Shown here: in pieces, positions 33,340-45,734 of the stretch
How positions within the stretch are numbered: position 1 is the first letter of the stretch
Layout: each line of letters starts with the position of its first letter
Source of the DNA: Lonicera japonica
Lineage: Eukaryota; Streptophyta; Magnoliopsida; Dipsacales; Caprifoliaceae
Assembly (NCBI GenBank): GCA_021464415.1
Contig: CM038468.1
Coordinates: 31,980,969-32,044,968 of the forward strand
DNA: 64,000 nt
Reading direction: 5' to 3'
Program-made: the position numbers and the translations under genes
The notes under the pieces: model-generated
Databases searched by the model: none
What the model saw: only the letters and a program-made list of their open reading frames with translations
Told to the model about the DNA's origin: nothing

Positions 33340-34300
33340 GATTTGGCACAATATCGTACTATACTGAGTGTACCATGTACCGTATCAAAAATTTGGTACC
33401 CCAAAATTCATTACTATTACCATACCAAAACTTTCAGTGTACTGAATTCAGTATGCCAAAATATCAGTATGGTGCAGTACATTACCAAAAAATTTATCAT
33501 TGTTACTAACTTAACCCAATTCATTGAGTCGACAAATAGCAGAAACCCCCTTAGGAAATCAATTCAAATGACTGATTCCACTTAAAACACATTGAAAAAG
33601 AAAATGATAGAAACATAATACAGTGGATGGTTTCACTTCGATGAAATGGAGCAAAAGTATATATGATGAAAATTGTTGCTAACAAACTATAATTTTATCA
33701 TTGTTACTAACAAATAGTTAATTGTTTTTCATTTCTTTTCATATTCTAGCAGTCTATATAAATACACATATATATAAAGGGAAAAAAAACTGAAATTACT
33801 AAAAGCAAGTAGCTAAAAGACTTGTTAAAATAAAATTGCACACATTTACAAGGCAACCAAGAGGAAAGATGTTGTTTGCATAGACACATAGACACAATCC
33901 AAAAAAAAAAAAAAGGAACAGCTTTGGCGGAAAATTGTGTCTTTTAAAAGGCCCTCCATGAACTTGGACAATAGAAAAAAACAATTGTAATAAAATCTTA
34001 AGCAAATCATGAACTGATATATAAATATATATATATACACAGAGCAAAAGTATATATATACTCTAAAAGTATATATGATTAATTAAAGTCTTAGATAATT
34101 TTATCATTATTACTAACAAATTGTTAATTATTTTTCATTTCTTTAGTTGTGGGTATTGATAATTTGGTATTATTTTAATATTTGGTATAATGGCACAATT
34201 AGTATGGTTCGACATGGTATACCGTGGTAATACCAAAATTTTGATACGGTACGATATATTGTCGTTAATGAATTTGAGTACCGGTACCGTGCCAAGTATT
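33340..34300. mobile_element. Fold-back element present only in the left arm
   Basis: 33340-33430 (TTGGCACAATATCGTAC, CATGTACCGTATCAAAA, TTTGGTACCCCAAAA) and the reverse complement of 34180-34300 (TTGGCACGGTACCGGTAC, CGTACCGTATCAAAATTTTG) are long imperfect inverted repeats. The equivalent place in the right arm lacks it. No TSD was determined. The interior is AT-rich and non-coding. Confidence 0.5.
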
Positions 34301-35098
34301 AATTAGTACGTTTCACTTGCTTTTGTGTTATACAAGTAGTATATACATTTATATTAAAATATTTGTAAAAATGACCACCTAGGGTCTCTATAGTCACCTA
34401 AGTTCTTCTAGTGCCTTTTCGAACATTGTATTTGGGGCTTGGGAACTAAACCCAAGTATGGAATTATGAAAATTGCACTTTTTACCCAAACTTAAATTTT
34501 TTTAAAAGTCCTTAAACTTTGAAAAATTATAGAAAGACCTAAAAATAAATCTAGTGCTTCTAGGTTTGAATTGATTAAGTCAATTGGGCCGCACAGTGCT
34601 ATGGGGTTCCCACGCCAAATTTTTGGAACTGGATTTTATTTTGATCGGAAATTGTCAGTTTAAGCGAAAATGCGGAATTCAATGAAATAAAGAGTAGAAG
34701 AGGGATAAAACAAGATATACCGTTTCTAATGCTCAATTTGGGCGGTGTTGTGTTGTTTATGATTCAACCTCGTTTTCGCCTTGTTATGCTTTAGTTTGCC
34801 TTCAAAACCCTCCCAAAACACCACAAAATGCCTTTCTTAATGTATATAAGAAAGAATAATTTAAGTGTATTAATATATTATAATGTGTTTAGATGTATAT
34901 AGAGTGATTTTGGCAGTATTCCCCCCACCCCATCGCCCTGAGGAAAAAAAAAAGTCTTCGTAAATAATAATGAATGAATTGATAAAGAATATTCCCTAAA
35001 TAAATTCTCAGAGATATTTGGAGATTCCCGGGAAGACCATTCATATTTTACAAACAAGTCTGATAAAAAAAAGGAGTCACAAAATAAAGGGTAATTTT

Positions 35099-36666
35099 AT
35101 TTCTATCCGCAGGTTTTTGCAGTATATCCACCATTGATTTATGCTAACCTTGAAACAAATTTCTTAAAACGTCTTTATAAAAATTGAAAGGTGTATCCAC
35201 CAATTAAGAATCTTTTAAATATATGTACTTTTAAAATTAGTTTCCTAATTAGAATATATTTCCTTAATAATCTATTTTTTCAATTTGTAAAAAGATTTAT
35301 TGATACAAGTACTATAGATTCATTATTCATAAAAAATATACAATACCATAAAACTTGGAGGAATTAATTTATATTAGTACATCATAACACTAGAATAATG
35401 TTTTTCAATAAATGAGTTTACTATTTTCTTTTCTTTTTTTCTATACAATGATGGGTCAAAAAAAATAAAAATAAAGCAGTATTGGAACTTAAATAACTAA
35501 TTAAGAATTAGTGGAGGCAACAAACATCATTTTATTCGATCTCAATCCTTTCAAGTCAAAGGAAGATCGGATATTCAATGTTTTGTTTTTTTGTTTGCCA
35601 TCATAAATCTGTAATTAAAATTATAATTTTAATTCGCTTTTAGGTAGGAACTAAATTTTGTAGATGTATTACAAATGTTTCAAACTACACTTACTGTTTA
35701 ATTACTATGTGAATTATTGTATAATCTCAATTATGAAAATAAATGTGAATTATAGACTATAGTCTAATCTTATTTTCTAATCTCAAGTCTAGAAAGTGGA
35801 TATAATAAACTATATATATTAGAAATATCATTTTATCATTACAATTTATGTTTAGTTTTTGACTTATTATTGACGGTGGATAAAAGTAAAAATTTGGGGG
35901 ATAATTTAAAATTAAATTAAAAAGAATCCTTATTTTATAAAAATTATGCCAATATTAATAACCCTTGTTAATTAAACTTAATGCGTAATAGAGATTGACT
36001 TAGTAAAACAGAAAAAGAGGGTTAGACTGACAAATTTTGCAAATAGAAATAAAATAACCCTTGTTAATTACTAACCAAATTGATTAGGTTGTTTAAATTT
36101 TTTTGATTGTTGAAATTTAAATTTTAAATTATTTGATTTTTTATATTTTAGTAATTGATAAAGTTGTTAAAAGTTTTTTGATTGTTTAAATTTGAATTTT
36201 GAATTTGATTTTATAGATATTAGTTTATAGCAAGATTTTAGGAGTTTAGATTAATTTAATAAACAATTAGATGACAGGGACATTGTAGGAATAACAATAA
36301 TATAAATTAATTTTGTAATTATATTAATTTAATTTTAATTCTTTATTTGCAAAAGTTTGTATATTAAACAAAACTTTGAACCTTAAATTATTAGTATAAA
36401 ATTTGTGTCTTTAAATAGACATAGAAAAAAATATTTGTCCTTAAAATTAATTGCCCCTATTTTATTTATTTAATTAAAGTGAATATACTTATTAATTTAG
36501 TAAATTTTTTAATATTAAATTATTAATAAAATAATATTTTTAAAATTAAATCAATAATATTTTTTGTCAGTATATCCACACTCGTAGATTAATTTAATAG
36601 GCAATACAAATTAACTTAACAACACGATTAACTATAAGATATCGTGAATAAAAATAAAATCACCCC
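35099..36666. mobile_element. 1568-bp TIR element with 8-bp TSD, left arm only
   Basis: Ends GGGTAATTTTATTTCTATCC (left) and, reversed, GGGGTGATTTTATTTTTATTC (right). The 8-mer AAAATAAA flanks both sides (35091-35098, 36667-36674). The right arm (45355-45365) runs straight through the empty site, confirming insertion. The interior is AT-rich with no transposase. Because the TSD is low-complexity A/T, its length is less certain than the empty-site evidence. Confidence 0.75.
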
Positions 36667-37013
36667 AAAATAAATTGTCTACAACATACTGCATTGAGAT
36701 TCGAAAGCAACATATTTCAAATCCGGGCCATCACAGTAGGGAGAATAAATCCAGTACATTAGTTTGTTACCGTAAAAAGAAAAAAAAAGGGGAAGGGGAG
36801 GGAGGGTAGAAATAGAACCCTCTAGAACTTAATTGGTCAATTTTAGCCCTCAATGCAAAAAACATATTTGAAGGGCGGACTTCAGCCGACTTCCAAATTG
36901 AAATTAATAACATATTTCAAATCCTCTCTCCTCACTCGTCTCTCTCCCCCCCCCCTTCCCCTTGCCTTACTGTACTAGTGCTTGCTACTCCTTGTTCTTC
37001 TTGAAGAATAATC

Positions 37014-37680
37014 ATGGCAGTAAGTATTTCTACTTCCATCTACTTAATCTATAATATATTTTTATTTTAAATTTATGAACCGTTCTCTCTGAGAATATGT
37101 TTCAAATTTTTGGGACAAGGGGAAGAAGAAATTTCTCTGTTTTTTTTTCTTTTCTTCTTCGTATTGTATCTTTTGATTGAATGTATGTTGCATTATTATT
37201 ATTGTTGTTGTTGTTATTACTACTATTACTTCTTAACCTGCTCTGCTTTTATATGTATGTATGTATGTAAGCAAATGGATATGATCGGGTGTTAATTAGG
37301 TTTTCATTTCTTAATAATTAGGGGGTTTTCAAGGAAAATTTGGGGTTCTTAATTGCTTCTATAGAATGAATGTGAACATCCATACAATTTGGGATTTAGG
37401 CCTTTTTTGCTTGGCTTACAACTGCTTATATGTCAACAGTTGTTATTACTACTACTACTACTACTACTACTTCTTAACATGCTCTGCTTTTGTATGTATG
37501 TATATAAGCATATGGATATGATCGGGTATTAATTAGGTTTTCATTTCTTAATAATTAGGGGGTTTTCAAGGAAAATTTAGGGTTCTTAATTGCTTCTATA
37601 GAATGAATGCGAACATCCATAGAATTTGGGATTTAGGCCTTTTTTGCTTGGCTTACAACTGCTTATATGTCAACAGTTGT

Positions 37681-37732
<52 letters not shown>

Positions 37733-40700
37733 TAACCTGCTCTGCTTTTGTATGTATGTATGTAAGCATATGGATATGATCGGGTATTAATTAGTTTTTC
37801 ATTTCTTAATAATTAGGGGGTTTTCAGGGAAATTTAGGGTTCTTAATTGCTTCTATAGAATGGCTGTGAACATCCATAGAATTTGGGGTTTAGGCCTTTT
37901 TTGCTTGGCTTACAACTGCTTATATGTCAACAACTAACAATGAAATAATTTGAACTCCTGTCGAGTAACTGATAATTTTAGCCGATCTGGTCTTCATTTT
38001 ATTTTTCTATATTAAGAGTACTTGTTATAGTAGTTATCATATCTTGCTTGAGAAGAATAGCATATAAGATAGTCTAGGTATGGGTTCTCTCAAGAATCAT
38101 TAATTACTGGGATTAATTAAGTATCCATTTGTTGCCAGGTCGCTACTATGGCTTTTTTTTTTAGGGAAAATTTGTAGATGTTTTAGTTTATTTGTTTATT
38201 TTGGATTTTCTTAGTTGTTGGTATTGAGCTTTAGATTACCTTTAAGATAGCTTCTCATGCCTCGCCCCTTTTAAGTAAATTAAGGTTGCCTCTTCCATAT
38301 GTGAAAAGTCCTCAACCAAAACGAATGGATATTCAGATGCTACTCTCTATCTCCCTCCCTCCCTCCCTCTCCCTCCTTCCCTCTCCTCGCAGGTTGGGAT
38401 TTTGAATGTAGTGTTACCTATGAAATAAATGCTCTATATGCTCCAAAAAGTTTTCATCACTTGGAAACGTATTTTTGTAACAGGAGGAGAAAGAACTGAT
38501 TGTTGGTTCCACAGAAATTAAAGAAGAAGATGATGACTCGGAAAGCAATAAAGCCGGTCCTAGCAAAGTTGTAACTCTCTCTTTCTCTCTCTCTCTCTCT
38601 CTTACGTACAAACACACACGAAATTTGCTTAAATACGCACAATACTCACTATTACCCGTGGCAATCTGGAAATCAATTGCTGCTCCCTCCTTGCGGGCTG
38701 GAAACCTGAATGTAGTGTTACTTATGAAATAAAAATTTGTAGATGTTTTTGTTTTTTTAATTGTTAACTCATCATTAGTAATTATTGACCTTTTCAGGCA
38801 GTTAACACTATGCCAAAGACTTATTACATGTGCACTGTGTTGACAATTACAAGCACTACCAATCAGTGTTCTAAAAATCCCCGATTTAGGCCGATTTATC
38901 GGTGATCGACTGTGTCCCGATACGATTATGCATGATCGGCTGAAAAAATCGGCAAAAAATCGGATTTTATCGGAAAAAATCGGATTTTATTGAAAAAAAT
39001 CGGCAAAAAATCGGATTTGAGTATTTTGACTTTTGAAATGCTTTATGTTTTACTACTTAGTACTCTCTACTCTCTCTTTATAATTTTGGGATTGCATAAT
39101 ATTGCATGTACTCTGTTTCTACATGCTTGGTACTTTGTTTCTATTAATCTATTAATGTCCATTTTGCTACTAATTATGTTTTATTTAGCATATTATTATA
39201 TAATATATTATTTATATGGTGAACAGTGCATATCCGATTTATCCCCGATAAATCCCCGATAAAATGAAAAATCCCCACTCCCCACCTTGCCGATCGATTT
39301 CCGATTCACGATTTTTAGAACATTGCTACCAATGCATTCTATACTTATACTATAAGAGTGTTTTCCATTTGTTGCCAATTCGCTACTAGGGCTCTGTTTT
39401 TTTTTTTTAGGGAAAATTTGTAGATGTTTTAGTTTATTTGCTTACCTTTTTATTTGTTTATTTTGGATTCTTAATTGTTGGTATTGAGCTTTAGATTACC
39501 TTTAAGATAGCTTCTCATGCCTTTTCCATATGTGAAAAGTCCCAACCAAAACGAATGGGATATTCAGATGCTACTCTCTCTCTCCCTCTCCCCCCTTCCC
39601 TCTCCTCACAGGCTGGGATTTTGAATGTAAAGTTACCTATGAAATAAATGTTCTATATGCTCCAACAAGTTTTCATCACTTGGAAACATATTTTTGTAAC
39701 AGGAGGAGGATATAGCACTGATTGTTGGTTCCACAGAAATTAAAGAAGAAGATGATGACTCGGAAAGCAATAAAGCCGGTCCTAGCAAAGTTGTAACTCT
39801 CTCTTTCTCTCTCTCACGTACAAACACACATGAAATTTGCTTAAATACGCACAATACTCACTATTACCCATGGCAATCTGGAAATCAATTGTTGCTCTCT
39901 CCTTGTGGGCCGGAAACCTGAATGTAGTGTTACTTATGAAATAAAAATTTGTAGATGTTTTTGTTTTTTTAATTGTTAACTCATCATTAGTTATTATTGA
40001 CCTTTTCAGGCAGTTAACACTATGCCGAAGACTTATTACACGTGCGCTGTGTTGACAATTACAAGCACTACCAATGCATTCTATACTTATACTATAAGAG
40101 TATTTTCCATTTGTTGCCAATTCGCTACTAGGGCTCTGTTTTTTTTTTTTTTAGGGAAAATTTGTAGATGTTTTAGTTTATTTGCTTACCTTTTTATTTG
40201 TTTATTTTGGATTCTTAATTGATGGTATTGAGCTTTAGATTACCTTTAAGATAGCTTCTCATGCCTTTTCCATATGTGAAAAGTCCCAACCAAAACGAAT
40301 GGGATATTCAGATGCTACTCTCTCTCTCCCTCCTTCCCTCTCCTCGTAGGCTGGGATTTTGAATGTAGTGTTACCTATGAAATAAATGTTTTATATGCTC
40401 CAACAAGTTTTCATCACTTGGAAACGTATTTTTGTAACAGGAGGAGGAGAAAGCACTGATTGTTGGTTCCACAGAAATTAAAGAAGAAGATGATGACTCC
40501 GAAAGCAATAAAGCCGGTCCTAGCAAAGTTGTAACTCTCTTTCTCTCTCTCACGTACAAACACACACGAAATTTGCTTAAATACGCACAATACTCACTAT
40601 TACCCATGGCAATCTGGAAATCAATTGTTGCTCTCTCCTTGCGGGCCGGAAACCTGAATGTAGTGTTACTTATGAAATAAAAATTTGTAGATGTTTTTGT

Positions 40701-42319
40701 TTTTTTAATTGTTAACTCATCATTAGTTATTATTGACCTTTTCAGGCAGTTAACACTATGCCGAAGACTTATTACACGTGCACTGTGTTGACAATTACAA
40801 GCACTACCAATGCATTCTATACTTATACTATAAGAGTATTTTCCATTTGTTGCCAATTCGCTACTAGGGCTCTGTTTTTTTTTTTTTAGGGAAAATTTGT
40901 AGATGTTTTAGTTTATTTGCTTACCTTTTTATTTGTTTATTTTGGATTCTTAATTGTTGGTATTGAGCTTTAGATTACCTTTAAGATAGCTTCTCATGCC
41001 TTTTCCATATGTGAAAAGTCCCAACCAAAATGAATGGGATATTCAGATGCTACTCTCTCTCTCCCTCTCCCTCCTTCCCTCTCCTCGTAGGCTGGGATTT
41101 TGAATGTAGTGTTACCTATGAAATAAATGTTTTATATGCTCCAACAAGTTTTCATCACTTGGAAACGTATTTTTGTAACAGGAGGAGGAGAAAGCACTGA
41201 TTGTTGGTTCCACAGAAATTAAAGAAAAAGATGATGACTCCGAAAGCAATAAAGCCGGTCCTAGCAAAGTTGTAACTCTCTTTCTCTCTCTCACATACAA
41301 ACACACACGAAATTTGCTTAAATACGCACAATACTCACTATTACCCATGGCAATCTGGAAATCAATTGTTGCTCTCTCCTTGCGGGCCGGAAACCTGAAT
41401 GTAGTGTTACTTATTAAATAAAAATTTGTAGATGTTTTTGTTTTTTTAATTGTTAACTCATCATTAGTTATTATTGACCTTTTCAGGCAGTTAACACTAT
41501 GTCGAAGACTTATTACACGTGCATTGTGTTGACAATTACAAGCACTACCAATGCATTCTATACTTGTACTCTAAGAGTGTTTTCCATTACACTAATTTTC
41601 CTTGGGAAAAAGCCCAAAGCTCAGTATTGCTCATCTTTATGGGTGTTTGATAGCATTAAATTTCCAAGAAATCATTATGTTCATACTACAATGTCTTTTA
41701 GCCTATTTATTTCCATTAAATCCATCTAAGGAATCCAAGTCTTCTTTTATCATTTTAACCATTCAAATTCACCTTACCCATTTTCCAACTTCATTTCCAT
41801 AAAGGTTACGTTGTAGATAATTGAGTTCCATGGACATGTTTTACATAGTAAACAAAAACTTAGGGGAGAGATGGTTTTTAGATTAGATGGAAATGAGGAA
41901 AAAATTGCTCTAAAACAAGTTGTACATGGAAAGTGAATCAAATACCACAAAATGGGGGAAATATGGAGTCTTGGGCTTTTTGGCAAAATATAGGTGTAAT
42001 CTAGTACACTACACCTTTAATGTTTCTAGCATCAAGGATAATGGGGCTACAAGTTAGATGGCCACAAGGTCTTGTCCCCCATAGTGATTTTAATGCATCG
42101 ATGTGCATTAAGGGATCAACTTGATCCTCTTTCCATACAAGAATTTAATGACAAATGGCTAATATATAAAACTAAGAAAGTAGACCATGGCTGGTTCAAT
42201 GCTTAATAGCTTTTACCCTAACTAGTTTGCTTGACTTGGCCCCTTTATTTTTGTAGGAGCAGGAGGACATTGGGAAGTTAGATGATTCAAAAAGCAAAAA
42301 ATCTGGTCCGGGAGAAACT
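37014..42319 (+). CDS. Putative multi-exon gene with amplified acidic exons (left arm)
   Basis: Model by eye: exon 1 ATGGCA (37014-37019, donor GTAAGT); four copies of one exon at 38484-38570, 39703-39792, 40441-40530 and 41182-41271; then a related exon at 42257-42319. Each has an acceptor ending TAACAG or TTGTAG and a donor GTAACT or GTAATA, a length divisible by 3 (87, 90, 90, 90, 63) and open phase 0, so any number of copies can be spliced in frame. Peptides are like EEEKALIVGSTEIKEEDDDS followed by ESNKAGPSKV; the last reads EQEDIGKLDDSKSKKSGPGE. The product would be a small acidic repeat protein, predicted disordered. I do not recognise it. No 3' end or stop exon was found, so it may be a partial or dead gene. 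Confidence 0.45.
37180..37935 (+). repeat. Three tandem copies of a roughly 240-258-bp intron segment with ACT microsatellites
   Basis: TGGATATGATCGGG recurs at 37276, 37512 and 37770, within units that also share TTAATAATTAGGGGGTTTTC and TTTGCTTGGCTTACAACTGC. Each unit starts with trinucleotide runs (TTG/TTA, then ACT at 37443-37475 and about 16 ACT at 37680-37728). It lies in intron 1 of the putative gene and is absent from the right arm. Confidence 0.85.
38400..41600 (+). repeat. Four tandem copies of a roughly 740-bp exon-intron unit
   Basis: Exon starts at 38484, 39703, 40441 and 41182 give periods of 1219, 738 and 741 bp; the first is long because a 462-bp hAT element sits in it. Each unit holds the acidic exon, a CT-rich stretch after the donor, an intron with TTTTCAGGCAGTTAACACTATG, and a CT-rich stretch before the next exon. 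Copies 2 to 4 are nearly identical by eye. Confidence 0.9.
38864..39325. mobile_element. 462-bp hAT MITE
   Basis: Perfect 8-bp TSD CTACCAAT (38856-38863, 39326-39333). Ends CAGTGTTCTAAAAATC (left) and, reversed, CAATGTTCTAAAAATC (right). Interior with repeated AAAATCGG words. Three sister units (about 40065, 40805, 41545) and the right arm (about 44335) show the uninterrupted site GCACTACCAATGCATTC. No coding capacity. Confidence 0.93.
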
Positions 42320-42760
42320 GTAATAATTTTCTCTCTCACATCCTTTGTTGTGATATTTAACACACACACTCGCTTAGACCAACTATTTATTACCCATTCC
42401 TGCTAGTGAGCGAAATGGTGATTGGACCGCATATGGGATTTTGATAATGCTGAAGTAATTACATACGTTTCTTTCTATTTTATATTCCTATTGTATATAA
42501 GTTTTGTGCAATCATTGTTTCGGACATAATTTTCTTTTATGTTCCTATCTTAAGAAATTTGTATGCAAAAGAACTTGTGATCTGCATCTAAAATTGCCGT
42601 AATAGTTGTTTCCTTCCTGCTTGAGAAGAAAATGTTTTTAGGGAATTCTCAAGAGAGAGTAAAATAGTGTTTAGATGTGCCATTTGAATGATTATTTCCC
42701 CCCCTCTGCTTAAGCCTCCCTTTCATTTTGTATTTTTTGAGGATTCTCTTTTTTTCTTCC

Positions 42761-43139
42761 TTTTTGTTCACTTAATATTTTATGAGGTCGTTGACCAGGG
42801 ATTAGGGGTTTTTTAGTACTTGCAGATCGAGATGGGTAGCTTTATGGACTAACTCAATATTTCTACGGCACAGTGTTATTAGTTTAGTTATCCCCAATCT
42901 TCTTACGGCACAACTCAACTTCAATTCATCCTCTTCAGCTTGTGTTGTTGGTGCCTCGGATTCAGGCTTACAGCTTTTGGGACCACCATCGGCTTAGGTT
43001 TTGAGCCGAAGGGCTTGGTCAGTGAGGTTACTGACTTGGCTTAGGAGGAGGTCAATATCCTCATATAGCATCAATTGATCAGCCTCAATTTTGTTCGCTA
43101 ACTTCAATCTTATGTCACTGTCCATTCTTCAGCATAGAA
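42761..43139. other. Unique spacer at the centre of the inverted repeat
   Basis: About 380 bp with no counterpart on the other side, joining the two arms. It is less AT-rich than the flanks and contains a minus-strand open frame (see next entry). Confidence 0.7.
42994..43125 (-). pseudogene. 43-codon open frame in the inverted-repeat spacer
   Basis: ATG at 43125, TAA at 42994-42996. The sequence is leucine-rich and amphipathic (LKLANKIEADQLMLYEDIDL then LLSQVSNLTDQALRLK); beyond the stop the frame stays open for about 35 more codons (ADGGPKSCKPESEAP...). It may be a decayed exon, possibly helical. A stop lies in frame just upstream, and no acceptor in the phase of the neighbouring exons was found, so linkage to the right-arm gene copy is unproven. 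Not recognised. Confidence 0.3.
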
Positions 43140-43570
43140 AATATAAAAAAGAGAATCCTCAGAAAATACAAAAGGAAATGGAGACTTAAGCAGAGGGGGG
43201 AAAAATAATCATTCAAATGGCACGTTTAAACACTCTTTTACTCTCTCTTGAGAATTCCCTAAAATCATTTTCTTCTCAAGCAGGAGGATAACAACTATTA
43301 CGCAATTTTAGATGCAGGACAAGTTCTTTTGCATACAAATTTCGTAAGATAAGGAGCATAAAAGAAAATTATGTTCGAAACAATGACCGCACAAAACTTT
43401 TACACAACAGGAATATAAAATAGAAAGAAACGTATGTAATTACTTTAGCATTATCAAAATCCCATACGCGGTCCAATCACCATTTCGCTCACAAGCAGGA
43501 ATGTGTAATAGTTGGTCTAAGCGAGAGTGTGTCAAATTTCACAACAAATGATGTGAGAGAAAATTATTAC

Positions 43571-44697
43571 AGTTTTTCCAGGACCAAATTTTTTGCTTTC
43601 TAAATTATCTAACTTTCCGATGTCCTGCTCCTACAAAAATAAAGGAGCCAAGTCAAGCAAAAACTTGTTAGGGAAAAAGCTTTTAGGCATTGAACTAGCC
43701 ATGGTCTACTTTCTTGGTTCTATATATTAGCCATTTGTCATTAAATTCTTGTATGGAAAGTGGATCAAGCTGACCCCTTAATGCACATCGGCTCATTAAA
43801 ATCACTATGGGCGGATGAGACCTTGAGGCCATCTAACTTGTAGCCCCATTATCCTTGATGCTGTAAACATTAAGGGTGTAGTGTGCTGGATTATACCTAT
43901 ATCCTGCCAAAAATGCCCAAGACTCCATATTTCCCCCTTTTTGTTGTATTTGATTGACTTCCCATGTACAACTTGTTTTAGAGCAATTTTTCCCTCGTTT
44001 CCATCTTATCTAAAAAGCATCTCTCCCATAAGTTTTTGTTTACTTTGTAAAACATGTCCATGGAACTCAATTATCTCCAACGTAACCTTTATGGAAATGA
44101 AGTTGGAAAATGGGTAGGGTGAATTTGAATGGTTAAAATGATAAAAGAAGACTTGGATTCCTTAGATGGATTTAATGGAAATACATAGGCTAAAAGACAT
44201 TGTAGTATGAACATAATGATTTCTTGGAAATTTAATGCTATCAAACACCCATAAAGATGAGCAATACGGAGCTTTGGGCTTTTTCCCAAGGAAAATTAGT
44301 GTAATGGAAAACACTCTTAGAGTATAAGTATAGAATGCATTGGTAGTGCTTGTAGTCGTCAACACAGTACGTGCATGTGTAATAAGTCTTGGCATAGTGT
44401 TAACTGCCTGAAAAGGTCAATAATAACTGATGAGTTAACGATTAAAAAAACATCTACAAATTTTTATTTCATAACTAACACTACATTCAAGTTTCCGGCT
44501 CGCAAGGAGAGAGTAGCATTTGATTTCCGGATTGCCATGGGTAATAATGGGTGTTGGTGCGTACTTAGTATTTTAAGCAAATTTCGTGTGTGTATGTGAG
44601 AGAGAGTTACAGCTTTGCTCAGACTGGCTTTATTGCTTTCCAAGTCAACATCTTCTTTAATTTTTGTGGAACCAACAATTAGTGCTTTCTCCTCCTC
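43571..44697 (-). pseudogene. Right-arm copy of the acidic-exon gene (two exons)
   Basis: Minus-strand exon 44697-44611 (87 bp) lies between TAACAG and GTAACT; its peptide starts EEEKALIVGSTKIKEDVDLE. Exon 43630-43571 (60 bp) lies between TTGTAG and GTAATA; it encodes EQDIGKLDNLESKKFGPGKT. Splice signals, length divisible by 3 and phase 0 are all conserved relative to the left arm, despite visible divergence. The first exon is missing because the matching part of the arm is deleted. Confidence 0.5.
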
Positions 44698-45734
44698 CTG
44701 TTACTAGAATACGTTTCCAAGTGATGAAAACTTGTTGGAGCATATAGAACGTTTATTTCATAGGTAACACTACATTCAAAATCCCAGTTTGCGAGGAAAG
44801 GGAATGAGAGAGTAGCATCTGAATATCCCAGTAATTAATGATTCTTGAAAGAACCCATATCTAGACTATTTTTCTCAAGTATGATATGATAACTACTATA
44901 ACAAGTACTTTTAATATAGAATAATAAAACTCTTAACGTAGAATAATAAAATGAAGACCAGATCGGCTAAAATTATCAGTTACTCGACATGATTTCAAAT
45001 TATTTCAATTGCTAGTTGTTGACATTGACATAAAAGCAGTTGTAAGCCAAGCAAAAAAGGCCTAAAACCCAAAGGATAGAGAAAAAAAAATTATTATTAA
45101 TTTCAATTTGGAAGTTCGCCCTTCAAATATGTTTTTTGTATTGAGGGGTATAATTGACCAGTTAAAGTTTTAGAGGGTTCTATTTCTACACTCCATTCCT
45201 TTTTTTTTCTTTTACGGTAGGATGCACCATGCTCGTGAAAAACCCTAGTAACAATTAACAAACTAATGTACTAGATTTATTTTTCCTTCTGTGATGGCCC
45301 GGATTTGAAATATGTTGGTCTCGAATCTCGATATACTGTGTTGTAGACAACTCATTTTGCAACTCCTCTTTTTTTTTGACTTGTTTGTAAAATATGAACG
45401 GTCTTATTGGGAATTTCCAAATAATACCTCTGTGAATTTATCTAAGGAATATTTTTCATCTATTCATGCATTATTATTTACAAAGACTTTTTTTTTTTTA
45501 CTGGGCGAGGGGGTGGGGGGGATATTGCCAAAATCACTTTATATGCTTCTAAATACATTAATACACTTGAATTATTCTTTCTTATACATTAAGAAAGGCA
45601 TTTTGTGGTGTTTTGGGAGGGTTTTGAAGGCAAACAAAAGCATAACAAGATGAAATAGGGTTGAATCATCAACAACAAAACACCGCCCAAATCTAGCATT
45701 AGAAATGCCCAAAACACTGCACATTCTCTGCAGA

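Larger units (their letters stand above)
33085..42760 (+). repeat. Left arm of a very large inverted repeat
   Basis: Blocks correspond, in reverse order and on the opposite strand, to the right arm: 33085-33320 with 50060-50305; 34330-34730 with 47960-48300; 34730-35090 with 45360-45710; 36670-36910 with 45100-45360; 37910-38470 with 44720-45080; 38470-41600 (four copies) with 44300-44720 (one copy); 41600-42760 with 43140-44300. Interruptions are arm-specific insertions (for example 35099-36666 and 38864-39325). Collinearity over the whole length argues for one inverted duplication rather than scattered repeats. By eye the identity is moderate (about 85-92% in the best blocks), so the event is old. 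Confidence 0.85.

Noticed and set aside
33799..34047. Phe/Tyr-rich minus-strand ORFs
   Set aside because: Poly-A and TA-repeat sequence of a fold-back element, no coding signal.
38414..41348. Minus-strand ORFs repeated with the 740-bp unit
   Set aside because: They read antisense through the acidic exon and through CT/GA microsatellites (RERERER peptides); the plus strand has matching splice sites.
41499..44395. Paired ORFs of about 66-78 aa on opposite strands in both arms
   Set aside because: They mirror each other because of the inverted repeat; intronic position and no domain.
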